Of a stretch of DNA of 64,000 bases, positions 19,793 through 28,535 are shown piece by piece. Each line of letters starts with the position of its first letter. Within the stretch, counting starts at the first letter, position 1. The DNA lies in the NCBI GenBank assembly GCA_016794425.1, contig JAEUHR010000017.1:176773-240772 (forward strand), read 5' to 3'. The position numbers and the translations under genes were made by a program. Source of the DNA: Planctomycetota bacterium (GTDB taxonomy: Bacteria; Planctomycetota; UBA1135; UBA2386). The notes beneath the pieces were generated by a model. It was not told the DNA's origin. It made no database searches and saw only the letters and a list, made by a program, of their open reading frames with translations.

Positions 19793-21646
19793 ATGCTGCC
19801 CGCGCTGGTGCCGTCGCTGCTGTTCGCCCTTGCCCCGCCGCAGGAGCCGCTCCGGATCGGCGTGCTGGCGCCGGTGACCGCGGCCGCCGAGCCGTCGCCG
19901 TTCGTGCTCGGCGCGCGGGCCGCCGCCGCGGCGCTGACCGCCGCCGGCGGCGTCGACGGCGCACCGGTCGAGCTGGTCGAGGTGGCGGCCGGCGAACCGG
20001 CGCAGGTCGCGGCGGCGATCGGCGAACTGCAGGCCGCCGGCGCGGTGGCGGTGGTCGCGGCCCCGGATGCGGCGCTGCTGCCGGTCGTGCGCCGCATCGC
20101 CCAGGGCAAGCTGCCCGTCGTCGCGCACGTGGCCTTGCCGACGGCGATCGCGAAGGCTCTCGACGGCGCCTGCGCCGAGACGTTCTGCATGCAGTACGTC
20201 GGGCTGGTCCGCGACGGCGACAAGGCGGCCAAGGACCTCGAGCGCGTGCTCGGCACCGGCGGCCTGACGGCGCCGACGCGGCTGTTGTGGCAGCACGACG
20301 TCGGCCAGAACGCCAAGGCGTGGCCGAAGCTGCTCGAGAAGAGCGGCCGGCCGCACCTGCTGCTGCTCGACGCCGACCCGGTCGCGGCGGCGCGGTTCGT
20401 GACCGAGGTGCTCGGCGCCGACCCGCTGCCCGTCGTGCTGACGCCGCGCGCGTTCGGCGCCGCGACGCGCGCGCTGGCGCGGCCGCTGTTCGTGATCCTC
20501 GGCCAGTCGCCGGCGCAGCTCGGCACCGCCAACGAGTTCCGCCGCAGCTACGAGGCCGCGCACGGGGTGCCGGGCCACGGCGCCGCCGAGGGCCACGAGG
20601 GCGTCTCGGCGGTCGCGCGCGCCGTCGACGCCGCCGACAACCGCGACCCGAAGCTGTGGCGCAAGGCGCTGCTGTCGGTCGTGGTCGAAGGCGCCCGCGG
20701 CCGCGTGCCGTTCGACAAGGCGAACGACGGCATCGCGGCGCCGCTGTCGCTGTGGGCGCTCGACGGCACGGCGACGGTGCCCTACGCGCCGCCGGTCGTG
20801 GCGCTGGCGGCGCTCGACGCGCAGCCGGCGACGTCGGCCGGACCGCAGACCACGGCCGGCGCCGGTCCGCAGCGCGAGATCGGCGAGCCGTTCGGCACCT
20901 GGCGCACGCGCCAGTTCGTGTTCGAGCCCGGCGCGCAGTGGGTGCTGTGCCTGTGGGCCGGCCCCGACGACCCCGGCTTCGACAGCGACGAGGAGGACCT
21001 GCGGCTGCTCGGGCTGTCGACCGGCGGCAAGGACCCGATCGCCGACCATCTGGTGCGCGAGGAGATCCTGGCGCGCGTGCTGGCGATCGCATCGACGAAG
21101 TTCGGCCGGCGCGAGGACGGCACCGGCATCCCGGGCAAGAGCCTGCGCGTGTCGTTCGCGGCGCACGTCGACCCGGCCGAACGCGAACGGAAGAAGCAGC
21201 GGCTCTGGCCGGCCCGCTTCGGCGGCGACCACACCGGTGCCGGCGGCGAGGCGTTCGGCACCTACTGCCGCGTCTACACCGCGTTCATCCGCCGCACGAT
21301 CTTCCAGCCGCACGCGCTGGACCCGGCGCTCGAGCCGGCGGATCGCTGCTACCTCGACGGCAGCTACCACTTCGGCACCGACCGGGCCCGCGACAAGCGC
21401 AGCGAACTGATCCGCGCGCTGATCAACGGCTACGCCGGGTCGATGGCGCTGACGCTGGCGCACGAGGTCGGCCACCTGTGCGGCCTCGGCCACGTCACCG
21501 ACGATCCGGTCGAGATCATGAACGTCGAGGAGGGTGCCGGCATCGACTACCGCGATGCGCACTTCGGCGCCGACTCGTGGAACTTCCTGGCCGAGCGCTA
21601 CGGCATCGTCGGCCAGGAGCCGCCGGCCGGCGGCAAGAAGAAGTGA
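19793..21646 (+). CDS. secreted fusion: type I periplasmic binding-protein fold plus zinc metallopeptidase
   Basis: Protein of 617 residues. After a short signal peptide (LVPSLLFALAPP) comes a region of about 340 residues like the LivK-type ligand-binding fold. It begins EPLRIGVLAPVTAAAEPSPF with GARAAAAALTAAGGVDGAPV and later shows AVAVVAAPDAALLPVVRRIA. The C-terminal 230 residues hold the metzincin zinc motif HEVGHLCGLGH (557-567) and a Met 9 residues later (IMN, M576) as a possible Met-turn. The joining of these two domains in one polypeptide is unusual. TATCCT at 19779-19784 ends 8 bases before the ATG, consistent with a near-leaderless transcript. It lies 27 bases after the dehydrogenase trio and could be co-transcribed. 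The ligand and the peptidase substrate are unknown. Confidence 0.72.
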   Translation: MLPALVPSLLFALAPPQEPLRIGVLAPVTAAAEPSPFVLGARAAAAALTAAGGVDGAPVELVEVAAGEPAQVAAAIGELQAAGAVAVVAAPDAALLPVVRRIAQGKLPVVAHVALPTAIAKALDGACAETFCMQYVGLVRDGDKAAKDLERVLGTGGLTAPTRLLWQHDVGQNAKAWPKLLEKSGRPHLLLLDADPVAAARFVTEVLGADPLPVVLTPRAFGAATRALARPLFVILGQSPAQLGTANEFRRSYEAAHGVPGHGAAEGHEGVSAVARAVDAADNRDPKLWRKALLSVVVEGARGRVPFDKANDGIAAPLSLWALDGTATVPYAPPVVALAALDAQPATSAGPQTTAGAGPQREIGEPFGTWRTRQFVFEPGAQWVLCLWAGPDDPGFDSDEEDLRLLGLSTGGKDPIADHLVREEILARVLAIASTKFGRREDGTGIPGKSLRVSFAAHVDPAERERKKQRLWPARFGGDHTGAGGEAFGTYCRVYTAFIRRTIFQPHALDPALEPADRCYLDGSYHFGTDRARDKRSELIRALINGYAGSMALTLAHEVGHLCGLGHVTDDPVEIMNVEEGAGIDYRDAHFGADSWNFLAERYGIVGQEPPAGGKKK

Positions 21647-21656
21647 CCGGCGCCGA

Positions 21657-22289
21657 TCACAGGCGCAGCACGACCGGCAGGTCCGGGCCGAGGTCGAGCC
21701 GGTCGCCGCGCGCGCCGTCGAACACCAGTTCGAGCGCGTGCGCCGGGCCGTCGACGAAGCGCAGGCCGGGCACCGCGACCTCGCGCAGGCTCGACATCGG
21801 CGCCAGGTCGGGCACCGTCAGCACGACTTCGCGGAGCCGCCGGTCGGCCGCGCGGTGCGGCACGCCGAACGGCACGAACGGCCGGTCGATCGCGAACAGC
21901 AGCGGCTCGCCGAGCACGCCGCTGTTGCACGCCATGTCGATGCGCAGGTCCGGCGGCAGCCACGCCGGCGCGTAGGGCCAGGCCGCGAACGGCGGCGGCG
22001 CGCCGGCCGGGGTCGGACGCACGCAGACGCCGAACGGCGACGCCGCGGTCTCGCGCCAGCGCGCGCGCTCGTGCAGGCCGAGCGGCTTGACGTGCCGGTC
22101 GCGCGCGGCCGCGTCGTCGGCGAGCCACAGCAGTTCGAGGTAGGCGTCGGCGAAACCGAAGCAGACGTTCGCGGTGCCCTGGCCACGGTGCTCGCGGCGC
22201 ACGCCGATGCAGAGCCCGAGGTCGACGAGGCGCCGCTGCTCCGGTGCGTCGGTGCGGCAGAACACGAACACGTGGTCGACGGCGTGCAT
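21657..22289 (-). CDS. VOC / glyoxalase-like domain protein
   Basis: Protein of 210 residues. It opens AVDHVFVFC and continues with LGLCIGVRREHRGQGTANVCFGF and YLELLWLAD, the first module of a glyoxalase_3/VOC fold with a His (H5) and Glu in the usual metal positions. The second half is Pro-rich and ends VVLTVPDL...LELVFDGARGDRLDLGP. No signal peptide is present. Its function is not known; such proteins bind metals and act in many reactions. ATG at 22289 directly precedes the conserved start. It converges on the metallopeptidase gene and is divergent from the NYN gene, with 72 bases between them. Confidence 0.72.
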   Translation of the reverse strand: MHAVDHVFVFCRTDAPEQRRLVDLGLCIGVRREHRGQGTANVCFGFADAYLELLWLADDAAARDRHVKPLGLHERARWRETAASPFGVCVRPTPAGAPPPFAAWPYAPAWLPPDLRIDMACNSGVLGEPLLFAIDRPFVPFGVPHRAADRRLREVVLTVPDLAPMSSLREVAVPGLRFVDGPAHALELVFDGARGDRLDLGPDLPVVLRL

Positions 22290-22349
22290 CGGCGCGCAGC
22301 ATGCGCACGCGACCGCGGAGAAGGAAGTGGCCCGCGGCGCCGCGCAGCA

Positions 22350-22355
22350 TACGAT
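22350..22355 (+). promoter_or_regulatory. possible -10 element of a leaderless NYN-LOTUS transcript
   Basis: TACGAT ends 6 bases before the ATG at 22362, so a transcript starting at normal distance would begin at or next to the start codon. No Shine-Dalgarno is present and the -35 region is poor. Low confidence. Confidence 0.3.
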
Positions 22356-22361
22356 TGCGCC

Positions 22362-23189
22362 ATGAGTTCCCAGCCCGGCACGGCCAACATGGCCGTGTTC
22401 TGCGATTTCGAGAACGTCGCGCTCGGTGTCGCCGACGCCAAGTACTCCAAGTTCGACATCGACAAGGTCCTCGACCGGTTGCTGCTGAAGGGCAACATCG
22501 TGTTGAAGAAGGCCTACTGCGACTGGGAGCGCTACAAGGCGTTCAAGGCCGCGATGCACGAGGCGGCGTTCGAGCTGATCGAGATCCCGCACCGGCGCAT
22601 GTCCGGCAAGAACTCGGCCGACATCCGGCTGGTCGTCGACGCGCTCGACTTCTGCCACACGAAGCCGCACGTCGACACGTTCGTGATCTTGAGCGGCGAC
22701 TCGGACTTCTCGCCGCTGGTCAGCAAGCTGCGCGAGAACGACAAGAAGGTGATCGGCGTCGGCGTCAAGAACTCGACCAGCGAGCTGCTGATCGCCAACT
22801 GCGACGAGTTCCTCTACTACGACGACCTCGTGCGCGAGAAGCCGGCGCGCAAGCTGAAGGCGCCGACGCGCAGCGGCGGGCGGGCCGGCGACGGCCCGAA
22901 GCGCGAGGGCGACGACCGGATCGCCGAGGCGCTCGATCTGATCCTCGAGACGATGGAAGCGTTGATCGCCGAGCGCGGCAGCGACGAGACGATCTGGGGC
23001 TCGATGATCAAGCAGGCGCTGAAGCGGCGGAAGCCCGGCTTCAACGAGAGCTACTACGGCTACCGGTCGTTCAACGAACTGCTCGAGGAAGCCGAGAACC
23101 GCGAACTGCTCGAACTCGCGCCTTCGGCGGCGTCGGGCGCCTACCAGGTGCGGTTGCCGATGCGCGGCAAGTCGGCCGCCGGGCGCTGA
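22362..23189 (+). CDS. NYN-domain (LabA-like) protein with OST-HTH/LOTUS domain
   Basis: Protein of 275 residues. The N-terminal NYN/PIN-like ribonuclease fold shows its acidic residues in order: FCDFENVA (D15, N18), SADIRLVVDAL, and LSGDSDFSPLV. A basic linker (KPARKLKAPTR) leads to a C-terminal OST-HTH/LOTUS segment with WGSMIKQALKRRKPGFNE and YGYRSFNELLEEAE. LOTUS domains bind RNA (notably G-rich or G4 RNA in eukaryotic cases), so an RNA-processing role is plausible. The protein appears cytoplasmic. Its neighbours give no pathway clue. No Shine-Dalgarno is visible before ATG 22362. Confidence 0.87.
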   Translation: MSSQPGTANMAVFCDFENVALGVADAKYSKFDIDKVLDRLLLKGNIVLKKAYCDWERYKAFKAAMHEAAFELIEIPHRRMSGKNSADIRLVVDALDFCHTKPHVDTFVILSGDSDFSPLVSKLRENDKKVIGVGVKNSTSELLIANCDEFLYYDDLVREKPARKLKAPTRSGGRAGDGPKREGDDRIAEALDLILETMEALIAERGSDETIWGSMIKQALKRRKPGFNESYYGYRSFNELLEEAENRELLELAPSAASGAYQVRLPMRGKSAAGR

Positions 23190-23217
23190 GGCCGGGCGAG
23201 CTGCGGCCGCGGCCGGT

Positions 23218-24285
23218 TCAGGGTTCCGTGACTTCGACGTCGAGCGTGACGCCGCCGTCGGCGGCGGGCCACGCGACCAGGCGGTGCCCGGCCAGCGTCA
23301 GCGCCTGCGGGCCGTGCGCGGCGGCGCGGCACAGGCGCCACGACGCGAGCTGGCGGTCCTGGCCCGGTTCGACTTCGCGCTGTTCGACCGGCGCCGCCGC
23401 GGGCCGCGCGCCCGGCTGCGGCTGCCGCGCGGCGAGGGCCCGCAGGTCGACGACGGTGTCGGGGCCGATGCAGCGCGCGTGCACGGCGCGGCGGTGGGCG
23501 CCGTCGCGCACCAGGCCGCCGACGTCGACCAGCAGCGAGTCGCGCGGGCCGATGCCGCGCAGCAGGCCTGTGCCGAGGTCGATCTCGACGCAGGCGTCCT
23601 CGCCGACGCCGATGCCGAGCCGCGTGTCGCTCTGTTCGAGGGCGGCGACCAGCCGGCCGAGGCGGTCGCGTTCGAAGAAGTGCGAGTCGGTGACCAGGTC
23701 GGTGACGAACCCCATGCCCGGGCCGACGCGCGGCCCCTCGGGCCCGAGCGCGGCCGTGCTGTCGCCGCCGAGCAGCATGCGTTCGCCCTGCATCGCGCAG
23801 CCGGCGCTGGCGCCGGCGACGACGCCGCCGCGCTGCAGCAGCCGCAGCATCGCCTGCCGTTCGGGCGTGTCGGCGCCGTCGGGCCGGTAGCGCGCGGTGA
23901 TGCGGCTCTGGTCGCCGCCGGTGAACAGCAGCGCGGTGGCGCGGTCGATCGCGGCGACGGTCGCGGCGGTCGGCGTCTCGCGCCGCACGACCTCGACCGG
24001 CAGCGTCGGCGCCCACGTGCGCAGCGCCGCGAGTTTGCCCTGCCAGACGTCCTCCTGGTCGCCGGTCGCGGCGGTCACGACGACGACGTGCGGGGGGCCG
24101 GGCCGCGCGGCCAGCGCCAACAGGCGCGTGAACACGTCGCGGCAGTCGTCGTCGAGCCCGCCGCCGATCAGCAGCAGCGTGCCGGCCGCGGCCGGCGGTG
24201 CTGCCGGTGCCGGCGCCGGTGCGGCGCAGGCCGCGAACAGGGCCGCGAGCAGCAGCGCGAACAGGGTCGGTCGCAGCGGGTTCAT
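23218..24285 (-). CDS. cyanophycinase-like S51 peptidase lipoprotein
   Basis: Protein of 355 residues. A signal of the lipoprotein type (LLLAALFAAC, Cys about 20) is followed by an Ala/Pro linker and the S51 fold: GTLLLIGGGLDDD, then VVVTAATGD, LLFTGGDQSRI (GGDQ 123-126) and the serine nucleophile motif GASAGCAMQ (S160). The GGxxx-GGDQ-GxSAG order is that of cyanophycinase, which cuts the Asp backbone polymer cyanophycin into beta-Asp-Arg dipeptides; alpha-aspartyl dipeptidase PepE is the other S51 type. The N-terminal lipid signal implies action outside the cytoplasm. It overlaps the isoaspartyl-peptidase gene by 4 bases and follows it in the same operon. A His in the DSHFFER segment fits the catalytic His. 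Confidence 0.8.
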   Translation of the reverse strand: MNPLRPTLFALLLAALFAACAAPAPAPAAPPAAAGTLLLIGGGLDDDCRDVFTRLLALAARPGPPHVVVVTAATGDQEDVWQGKLAALRTWAPTLPVEVVRRETPTAATVAAIDRATALLFTGGDQSRITARYRPDGADTPERQAMLRLLQRGGVVAGASAGCAMQGERMLLGGDSTAALGPEGPRVGPGMGFVTDLVTDSHFFERDRLGRLVAALEQSDTRLGIGVGEDACVEIDLGTGLLRGIGPRDSLLVDVGGLVRDGAHRRAVHARCIGPDTVVDLRALAARQPQPGARPAAAPVEQREVEPGQDRQLASWRLCRAAAHGPQALTLAGHRLVAWPAADGGVTLDVEVTEP

Positions 24286-25268
24286 CGTTCGAAGATCGCG
24301 ACTTCGTGGCGGCCGCGGCTGTCGGCCAGCGCGCGGTACATGCCGTCGCTGTTGTAGACCGCGAACGCGTTGCCGGCCGCGTCGACCGCGACGACGCCGC
24401 CGTCGTCGGGGTTCAGCGTGTGCAGCACGACCGCCCTGGCGGCGGTCGCGAGGTCCTCGCCGGCGAACTCCATGCGCGCGGCGATCGTGCGCGCCACCGT
24501 GTGGCGCAGGAACTGCTCGCCGGTGCCGGTGCCGCTGATCGCGGCCCAGGCGTTGGCGTAGGTGCCGGCGCCGGCGATCGGTGAGTCGCCGATGCGGCCG
24601 TAGCGCTTGCCGGTCAGGCCGCCCGTGCTGGTCGCCGCGGCGAGCCGGCCGGCCTGGTCCAGCGCGACGCAGCCGACCGTGCCCTTGCCGGCGCCGGGCA
24701 CCGCCGCGGCGCGTTCGCGCAGCACCTCGTCGAGCATCGCGCGGCGCTGCGGTGTCGTGAACCACTCGTTCGGCACGCGCTCGACCGCGACCGTGTCGGC
24801 GAAGCGCTCGGCGCCGTCGCCCATCAGCAGCACGTGCCGCGTGCGTTCCATCACCAGGCGCGCCAGCGACACCGGGTTCTTCACGGTGCGCACGCCGGCG
24901 ACGGCGCCGTAGCCCATCGTGCTGCCGTCCATCACCGCGGCGTCGAGTTCGTGGCCGCCGGCCTCGTTGCAGGCAGCACCCTTGCCGGCGTTGAACTTCG
25001 GGTCGTCCTCGAGCAGCCGCACGACGGCCTCGCAGACGTCGAGCGCCGCGTCGCCGTTCGCGAGCCGCGCGCGGCCCAGTTCGAGCACCTGCTGCAGCGC
25101 GTCGCGGTAGGCCTGCAGTTCGGCCGCCGGCGCGTCGCGGCCGAGCGTGCCGGCGCCGCCGTGGATCGCGATCGCCCAGGTGCCGGCGGCGGCGGTCTCC
25201 GGTGAGCGGTGGGTGGCACAGGCCGTCGCGAGCACGACGGCGACCAGCGAGCACGGCAGGATGCGCAT
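24282..25268 (-). CDS. isoaspartyl peptidase / L-asparaginase (Ntn hydrolase) lipoprotein
   Basis: Protein of 328 residues of the plant-type asparaginase family. A lipoprotein-like signal (VAVVLATAC, Cys about 17) is followed by WAIAIHGGAGTLG, then KFNAGKGAACNEAGGHELDAA in two parts, and the autoprocessing site GKGTVGCVAL with the catalytic T197. ATSTGGLTGKRYGRIGDSP and GTGTGEQFLRHTVA are further conserved segments. The family cleaves itself before the Thr and hydrolyses beta-aspartyl dipeptides. It overlaps the cyanophycinase-like gene by 4 bases. The two activities fit successive steps: polymer to beta-Asp dipeptide, then to free amino acids. The short TACACC 7 bases before the ATG resembles a -10 element of a leaderless mRNA. 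Confidence 0.87.
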   Translation of the reverse strand: MRILPCSLVAVVLATACATHRSPETAAAGTWAIAIHGGAGTLGRDAPAAELQAYRDALQQVLELGRARLANGDAALDVCEAVVRLLEDDPKFNAGKGAACNEAGGHELDAAVMDGSTMGYGAVAGVRTVKNPVSLARLVMERTRHVLLMGDGAERFADTVAVERVPNEWFTTPQRRAMLDEVLRERAAAVPGAGKGTVGCVALDQAGRLAAATSTGGLTGKRYGRIGDSPIAGAGTYANAWAAISGTGTGEQFLRHTVARTIAARMEFAGEDLATAARAVVLHTLNPDDGGVVAVDAAGNAFAVYNSDGMYRALADSRGRHEVAIFER

Positions 25269-25304
25269 GCGCGAAGGTGTAGCGGCACCGCCGGTCGGCG
25301 TCGA

Positions 25305-28300
25305 TCAACGCGCGGTCGCGTGCAGCAGGTCGTGCACGGCTGCCATCAGCTGCGGTACCGAGAACGGCTTCGGCAGCAGCTGCGAACTGCCACCGAGTTC
25401 GAGGTCGGTCTCGTCGCCGGTGAACCCCGACACGAACAGCACCGGCAGCCCGGGCCGCTCGGCGCCGAGCCGCGCCGCGAGGTCGCGGCCGCCGAGCCCC
25501 GGCATCACGACGTCGGTGATCAGGAGGTCGATCCGGCCCTGATGCTGCCGCACCAGCTGCAGTGCCGCCTCGCCGTCGTCGGCGACCAGCACGTGGTGGC
25601 CGGCGCGCGCCAGCGAGCGGTGCACCAGTTCGCGCACCAGCGGTTCGTCCTCGACCAGCAGGATCGTCGCGGTGCCGGTCGCGGTCGGCGGTTCGGCGGC
25701 CGGCGTGGGCAGCGCGGCTTCGTTCGCCAGTGGCAGCCGGATCCACACGGTCGTGCCGGCGCCGGGCGCGCTGTCGATCCAGGCGTCGCCGCCGCTCTGG
25801 CGCACGATGCCGTGGACGGTCGCGAGGCCGAGACCGGTGCCCTTGCCGGGTGCCTTGGTCGTGAAGAACGGCAGGAACGCCTGGGCGCGGCGTTCGGCGT
25901 CCATGCCGACGCCGGTGTCGCGGACCCACAGCAGCGCGTGCGACCCGGTGGTGCCGCGCGCGGCGTCCGGCCCGGCATCGACCGCGCCGACCGACGTGCC
26001 GATGCACAGTGTGCCGCCGTCCGGCATCGCGTCGCGCGCGTTCAGCGCCAGGTTCAGCAGCACCTGCTCCATCTGTGTGCGGTCGACGCGCACCGGCACC
26101 GGTCGCGACGCGTGCTCGCGCTGCAGCGTGATCTGCGCGCCGATCAGGCGTCCCAGCAGGCCGGCCAGGTCGTCGACGACTTCGGTCAGGTCGAGCACGC
26201 GCGGCGTCAGCACCTGCTGCCGGCTGAACGCGAGCAGCTGCCCCGTCAGGCCGGCGGCCCGCGCCGCGGCGTCGAGCACACCGCGCACGTCGTTGCGGCG
26301 CGGATCGTCGGCCGCCAGCGATTCGCCGAGCGAACTGGCGTAGCCGGAGATCGCGGTCAGCAGGTTGTTGAAGTCGTGCGCGATGCCGCCGGCCAGCTGG
26401 CCGATTGCCTCCATCTTCTGCGCCTGCCGCAGCTGCTCTTCGAGTGCGCGGCGGCCGGTCACGTCGGCGATCGCGCCGACGAACGCGCCGGCGCCGTCGT
26501 CGAGGTCGCGCACCAGCGTGCGCGAGACCAGCGCCCAGAACCCGGTGCCGTCGCGCCGGTGCAGCACGATCTCCTGCGGCTGGCCGGCGCCGGCGGGTTC
26601 GCCGAGCGACAGCAGGTCGGCGCGGTGGGCCGGCGGCAGATCGGCGTCGGCGCGCACGGCCGCGAGCAGGTGTTCCGGCGATTCGTAGCCGAACATCGTC
26701 GCGAACGCTGCATTGCAGTAGGCGATGCCGTGGCCGGGCACGCAGCGGAACAGACCCTCCGCGACGTGGCGCTGGATCGACGTCAGCAGCTGCTCGTGCT
26801 GCTCGCGTTCGATCGCGATGCCGGCCAGCACCGCGGCGCGTTCGACCAGACCGATCTCCAGCGCGGTCGGCTGCCGCGGTGCGTCGTGGTACATCGCGAA
26901 CGTGCCCAGCACCGTGCCGTCCGCGGCGCGGATCGGCACCGACCAACAGGCGCGCAGGCCGTTCGCCAGCGCCAGCGAGCGGGCCGACTCCCAGGCCGGG
27001 TCGCTGGCGATGTCGGCGGTCACGACGGTGCGGTTCTCGTGCGCCGCCGTGCCGCAGGTGCCGCGCCGCGGGCCGATCTCGAAGCCGTCGATGGCGCGGT
27101 TGTAGACCTCGGGCAGCGACGCGCCGTGGCCGAGCCGCAGATGGCGGCCGCGCAGCATCAGGATCGAACACTGGCTGCGCGGGATACTGGCCTCGAGGCC
27201 GCGCACGATCTTCGCGAACACCTCCGGCAGCGGCCGGCCGGTGGCGATGCGTTCGAGCACGCGCGCCTGCAGTGCCAGGGCCGCTTCGGCGCGCGCCCGA
27301 TCGGTGATGTCGCGCACGACGACCAGCACCTCGTCGTCGGCGAGCCGCGTGAAGCGCGCCTCGCGCACCAGCGACGGCGTCGGCGCCTGCGACTGGTACT
27401 CGATCGCTTCGGCGCGGCCGTGCTGCAGCGTGTGCCGGATCGCCGCGTGCATGCGGGCGGCGAGGTCCGGCGCCATCAGCGCGTCGAGACGCTGGCCGAG
27501 CAGCGCTTCGCGCGGCGTCGGCAGCGCCACGCCCATGGGCGCGATCGCGTCGACGACGGTGCCGTCGCGGCGGATCCGGTACAACACGTCGGGCAGCACC
27601 GACAGCAGCGCGGTGCGCAGGTCTTCGCTGCGGCTCCACTGCTGGGCCGAGTAGTGGCGTTCGGCGGCGAGGCTGCCGAACAGCAGCGGCACCACCAGCA
27701 GCGTCAGCTCGAACAGCTGGATCGGGATGTAGCGGTCCGGCACGGCCGTCAGGCCGAACGGCCCGTGGCCGTGGCTCGACAGCAGGTAGACCGCCATCGC
27801 GGTGCACGACGCGGTCGCCGTCGCGCCGCGCTGGCCGACCCGCAGCGCCGCGTAGAGGGCCAGCGGCAGCAGCGCGTAGAGCAGCGTCACCGAACTCAGC
27901 GACGGCTCCATGCGGACCATCACGGCCCACAACACGGCGACGACGGCGACGGCGATCGCGGCCGCTTCGGCGGCCGAGCGCAGCGACGGCAGCGAGCGCG
28001 CGGTCGACCAGGTCGTCGCCAGCGGCACCACCACCAGCACACCGAGCGCGTTCATGCGCCACCAGCCGTCGTAGCCGGATACCTGCGGGCCGTAGCCGAC
28101 CACGGTGCGCGCCAGCGCCGAGCACGCGACGCTGGCTACCGGCGCGATCGCGGCGGCGGCGAACAGCGCCAGCACGTCGCGCACGCGCGCGAAGTCGCGC
28201 TGGGTGCGGCAGCGGTCGAGCACGAACCGGCCGAGCAGCGCCTCGCCGGCCGCGCCGAGCGCGCCGAAGCACGACGCCAGCCACGCGTTGCCGGTGGCGA

Positions 28301-28493
28301 GCCGCTGCGCGAGTGCGCAGCCGAGCACGACGCCGACCGAGCGCGGACCCAGGAGCCAGACGCCAGCGATCGCGACGCCGCTCGGCAACCAGATCGTCGA
28401 GTGCGTGACCTCGCTGCCGCCGAGGCCGTGCAGAACGTTCGCCAGAGCGAACGCCAGCACGAACGCCAGGTAGGGGAGCACGCGCCGCCGCAT
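25305..28493 (-). CDS. MASE1-PAS-GAF-PAS hybrid sensor histidine kinase
   Basis: Protein of 1062 residues. Residues 1-300 form a MASE1-like membrane sensor with about eight helices (for example [21 protein letters not shown]). A PAS-like segment at about 300-400 is followed by a GAF domain (410-560) and another PAS domain (570-690). The HisKA motif [13 protein letters not shown] has the phospho-acceptor H706. An HATPase_c domain with RDTGVGMD and [11 protein letters not shown] follows. The C-terminal receiver domain begins [13 protein letters not shown] and has the phospho-acceptor D994 ([10 protein letters not shown]). There is no output domain, so phosphate probably passes to another regulator. 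The next genes downstream on the same strand belong to the lipoprotein pair (37-base gap). Upstream lie the Kelch-type genes. No DNA-binding partner is nearby. Confidence 0.92.
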   Translation of the reverse strand: MRRRVLPYLAFVLAFALANVLHGLGGSEVTHSTIWLPSGVAIAGVWLLGPRSVGVVLGCALAQRLATGNAWLASCFGALGAAGEALLGRFVLDRCRTQRDFARVRDVLALFAAAAIAPVASVACSALARTVVGYGPQVSGYDGWWRMNALGVLVVVPLATTWSTARSLPSLRSAAEAAAIAVAVVAVLWAVMVRMEPSLSSVTLLYALLPLALYAALRVGQRGATATASCTAMAVYLLSSHGHGPFGLTAVPDRYIPIQLFELTLLVVPLLFGSLAAERHYSAQQWSRSEDLRTALLSVLPDVLYRIRRDGTVVDAIAPMGVALPTPREALLGQRLDALMAPDLAARMHAAIRHTLQHGRAEAIEYQSQAPTPSLVREARFTRLADDEVLVVVRDITDRARAEAALALQARVLERIATGRPLPEVFAKIVRGLEASIPRSQCSILMLRGRHLRLGHGASLPEVYNRAIDGFEIGPRRGTCGTAAHENRTVVTADIASDPAWESARSLALANGLRACWSVPIRAADGTVLGTFAMYHDAPRQPTALEIGLVERAAVLAGIAIEREQHEQLLTSIQRHVAEGLFRCVPGHGIAYCNAAFATMFGYESPEHLLAAVRADADLPPAHRADLLSLGEPAGAGQPQEIVLHRRDGTGFWALVSRTLVRDLDDGAGAFVGAIADVTGRRALEEQLRQAQKMEAIGQLAGGIAHDFNNLLTAISGYASSLGESLAADDPRRNDVRGVLDAAARAAGLTGQLLAFSRQQVLTPRVLDLTEVVDDLAGLLGRLIGAQITLQREHASRPVPVRVDRTQMEQVLLNLALNARDAMPDGGTLCIGTSVGAVDAGPDAARGTTGSHALLWVRDTGVGMDAERRAQAFLPFFTTKAPGKGTGLGLATVHGIVRQSGGDAWIDSAPGAGTTVWIRLPLANEAALPTPAAEPPTATGTATILLVEDEPLVRELVHRSLARAGHHVLVADDGEAALQLVRQHQGRIDLLITDVVMPGLGGRDLAARLGAERPGLPVLFVSGFTGDETDLELGGSSQLLPKPFSVPQLMAAVHDLLHATAR

Positions 28494-28535
28494 CGCCGCA
28501 GTGTGCAGCGGCCGGGCGCGGCTGGCCAGGGCCGG

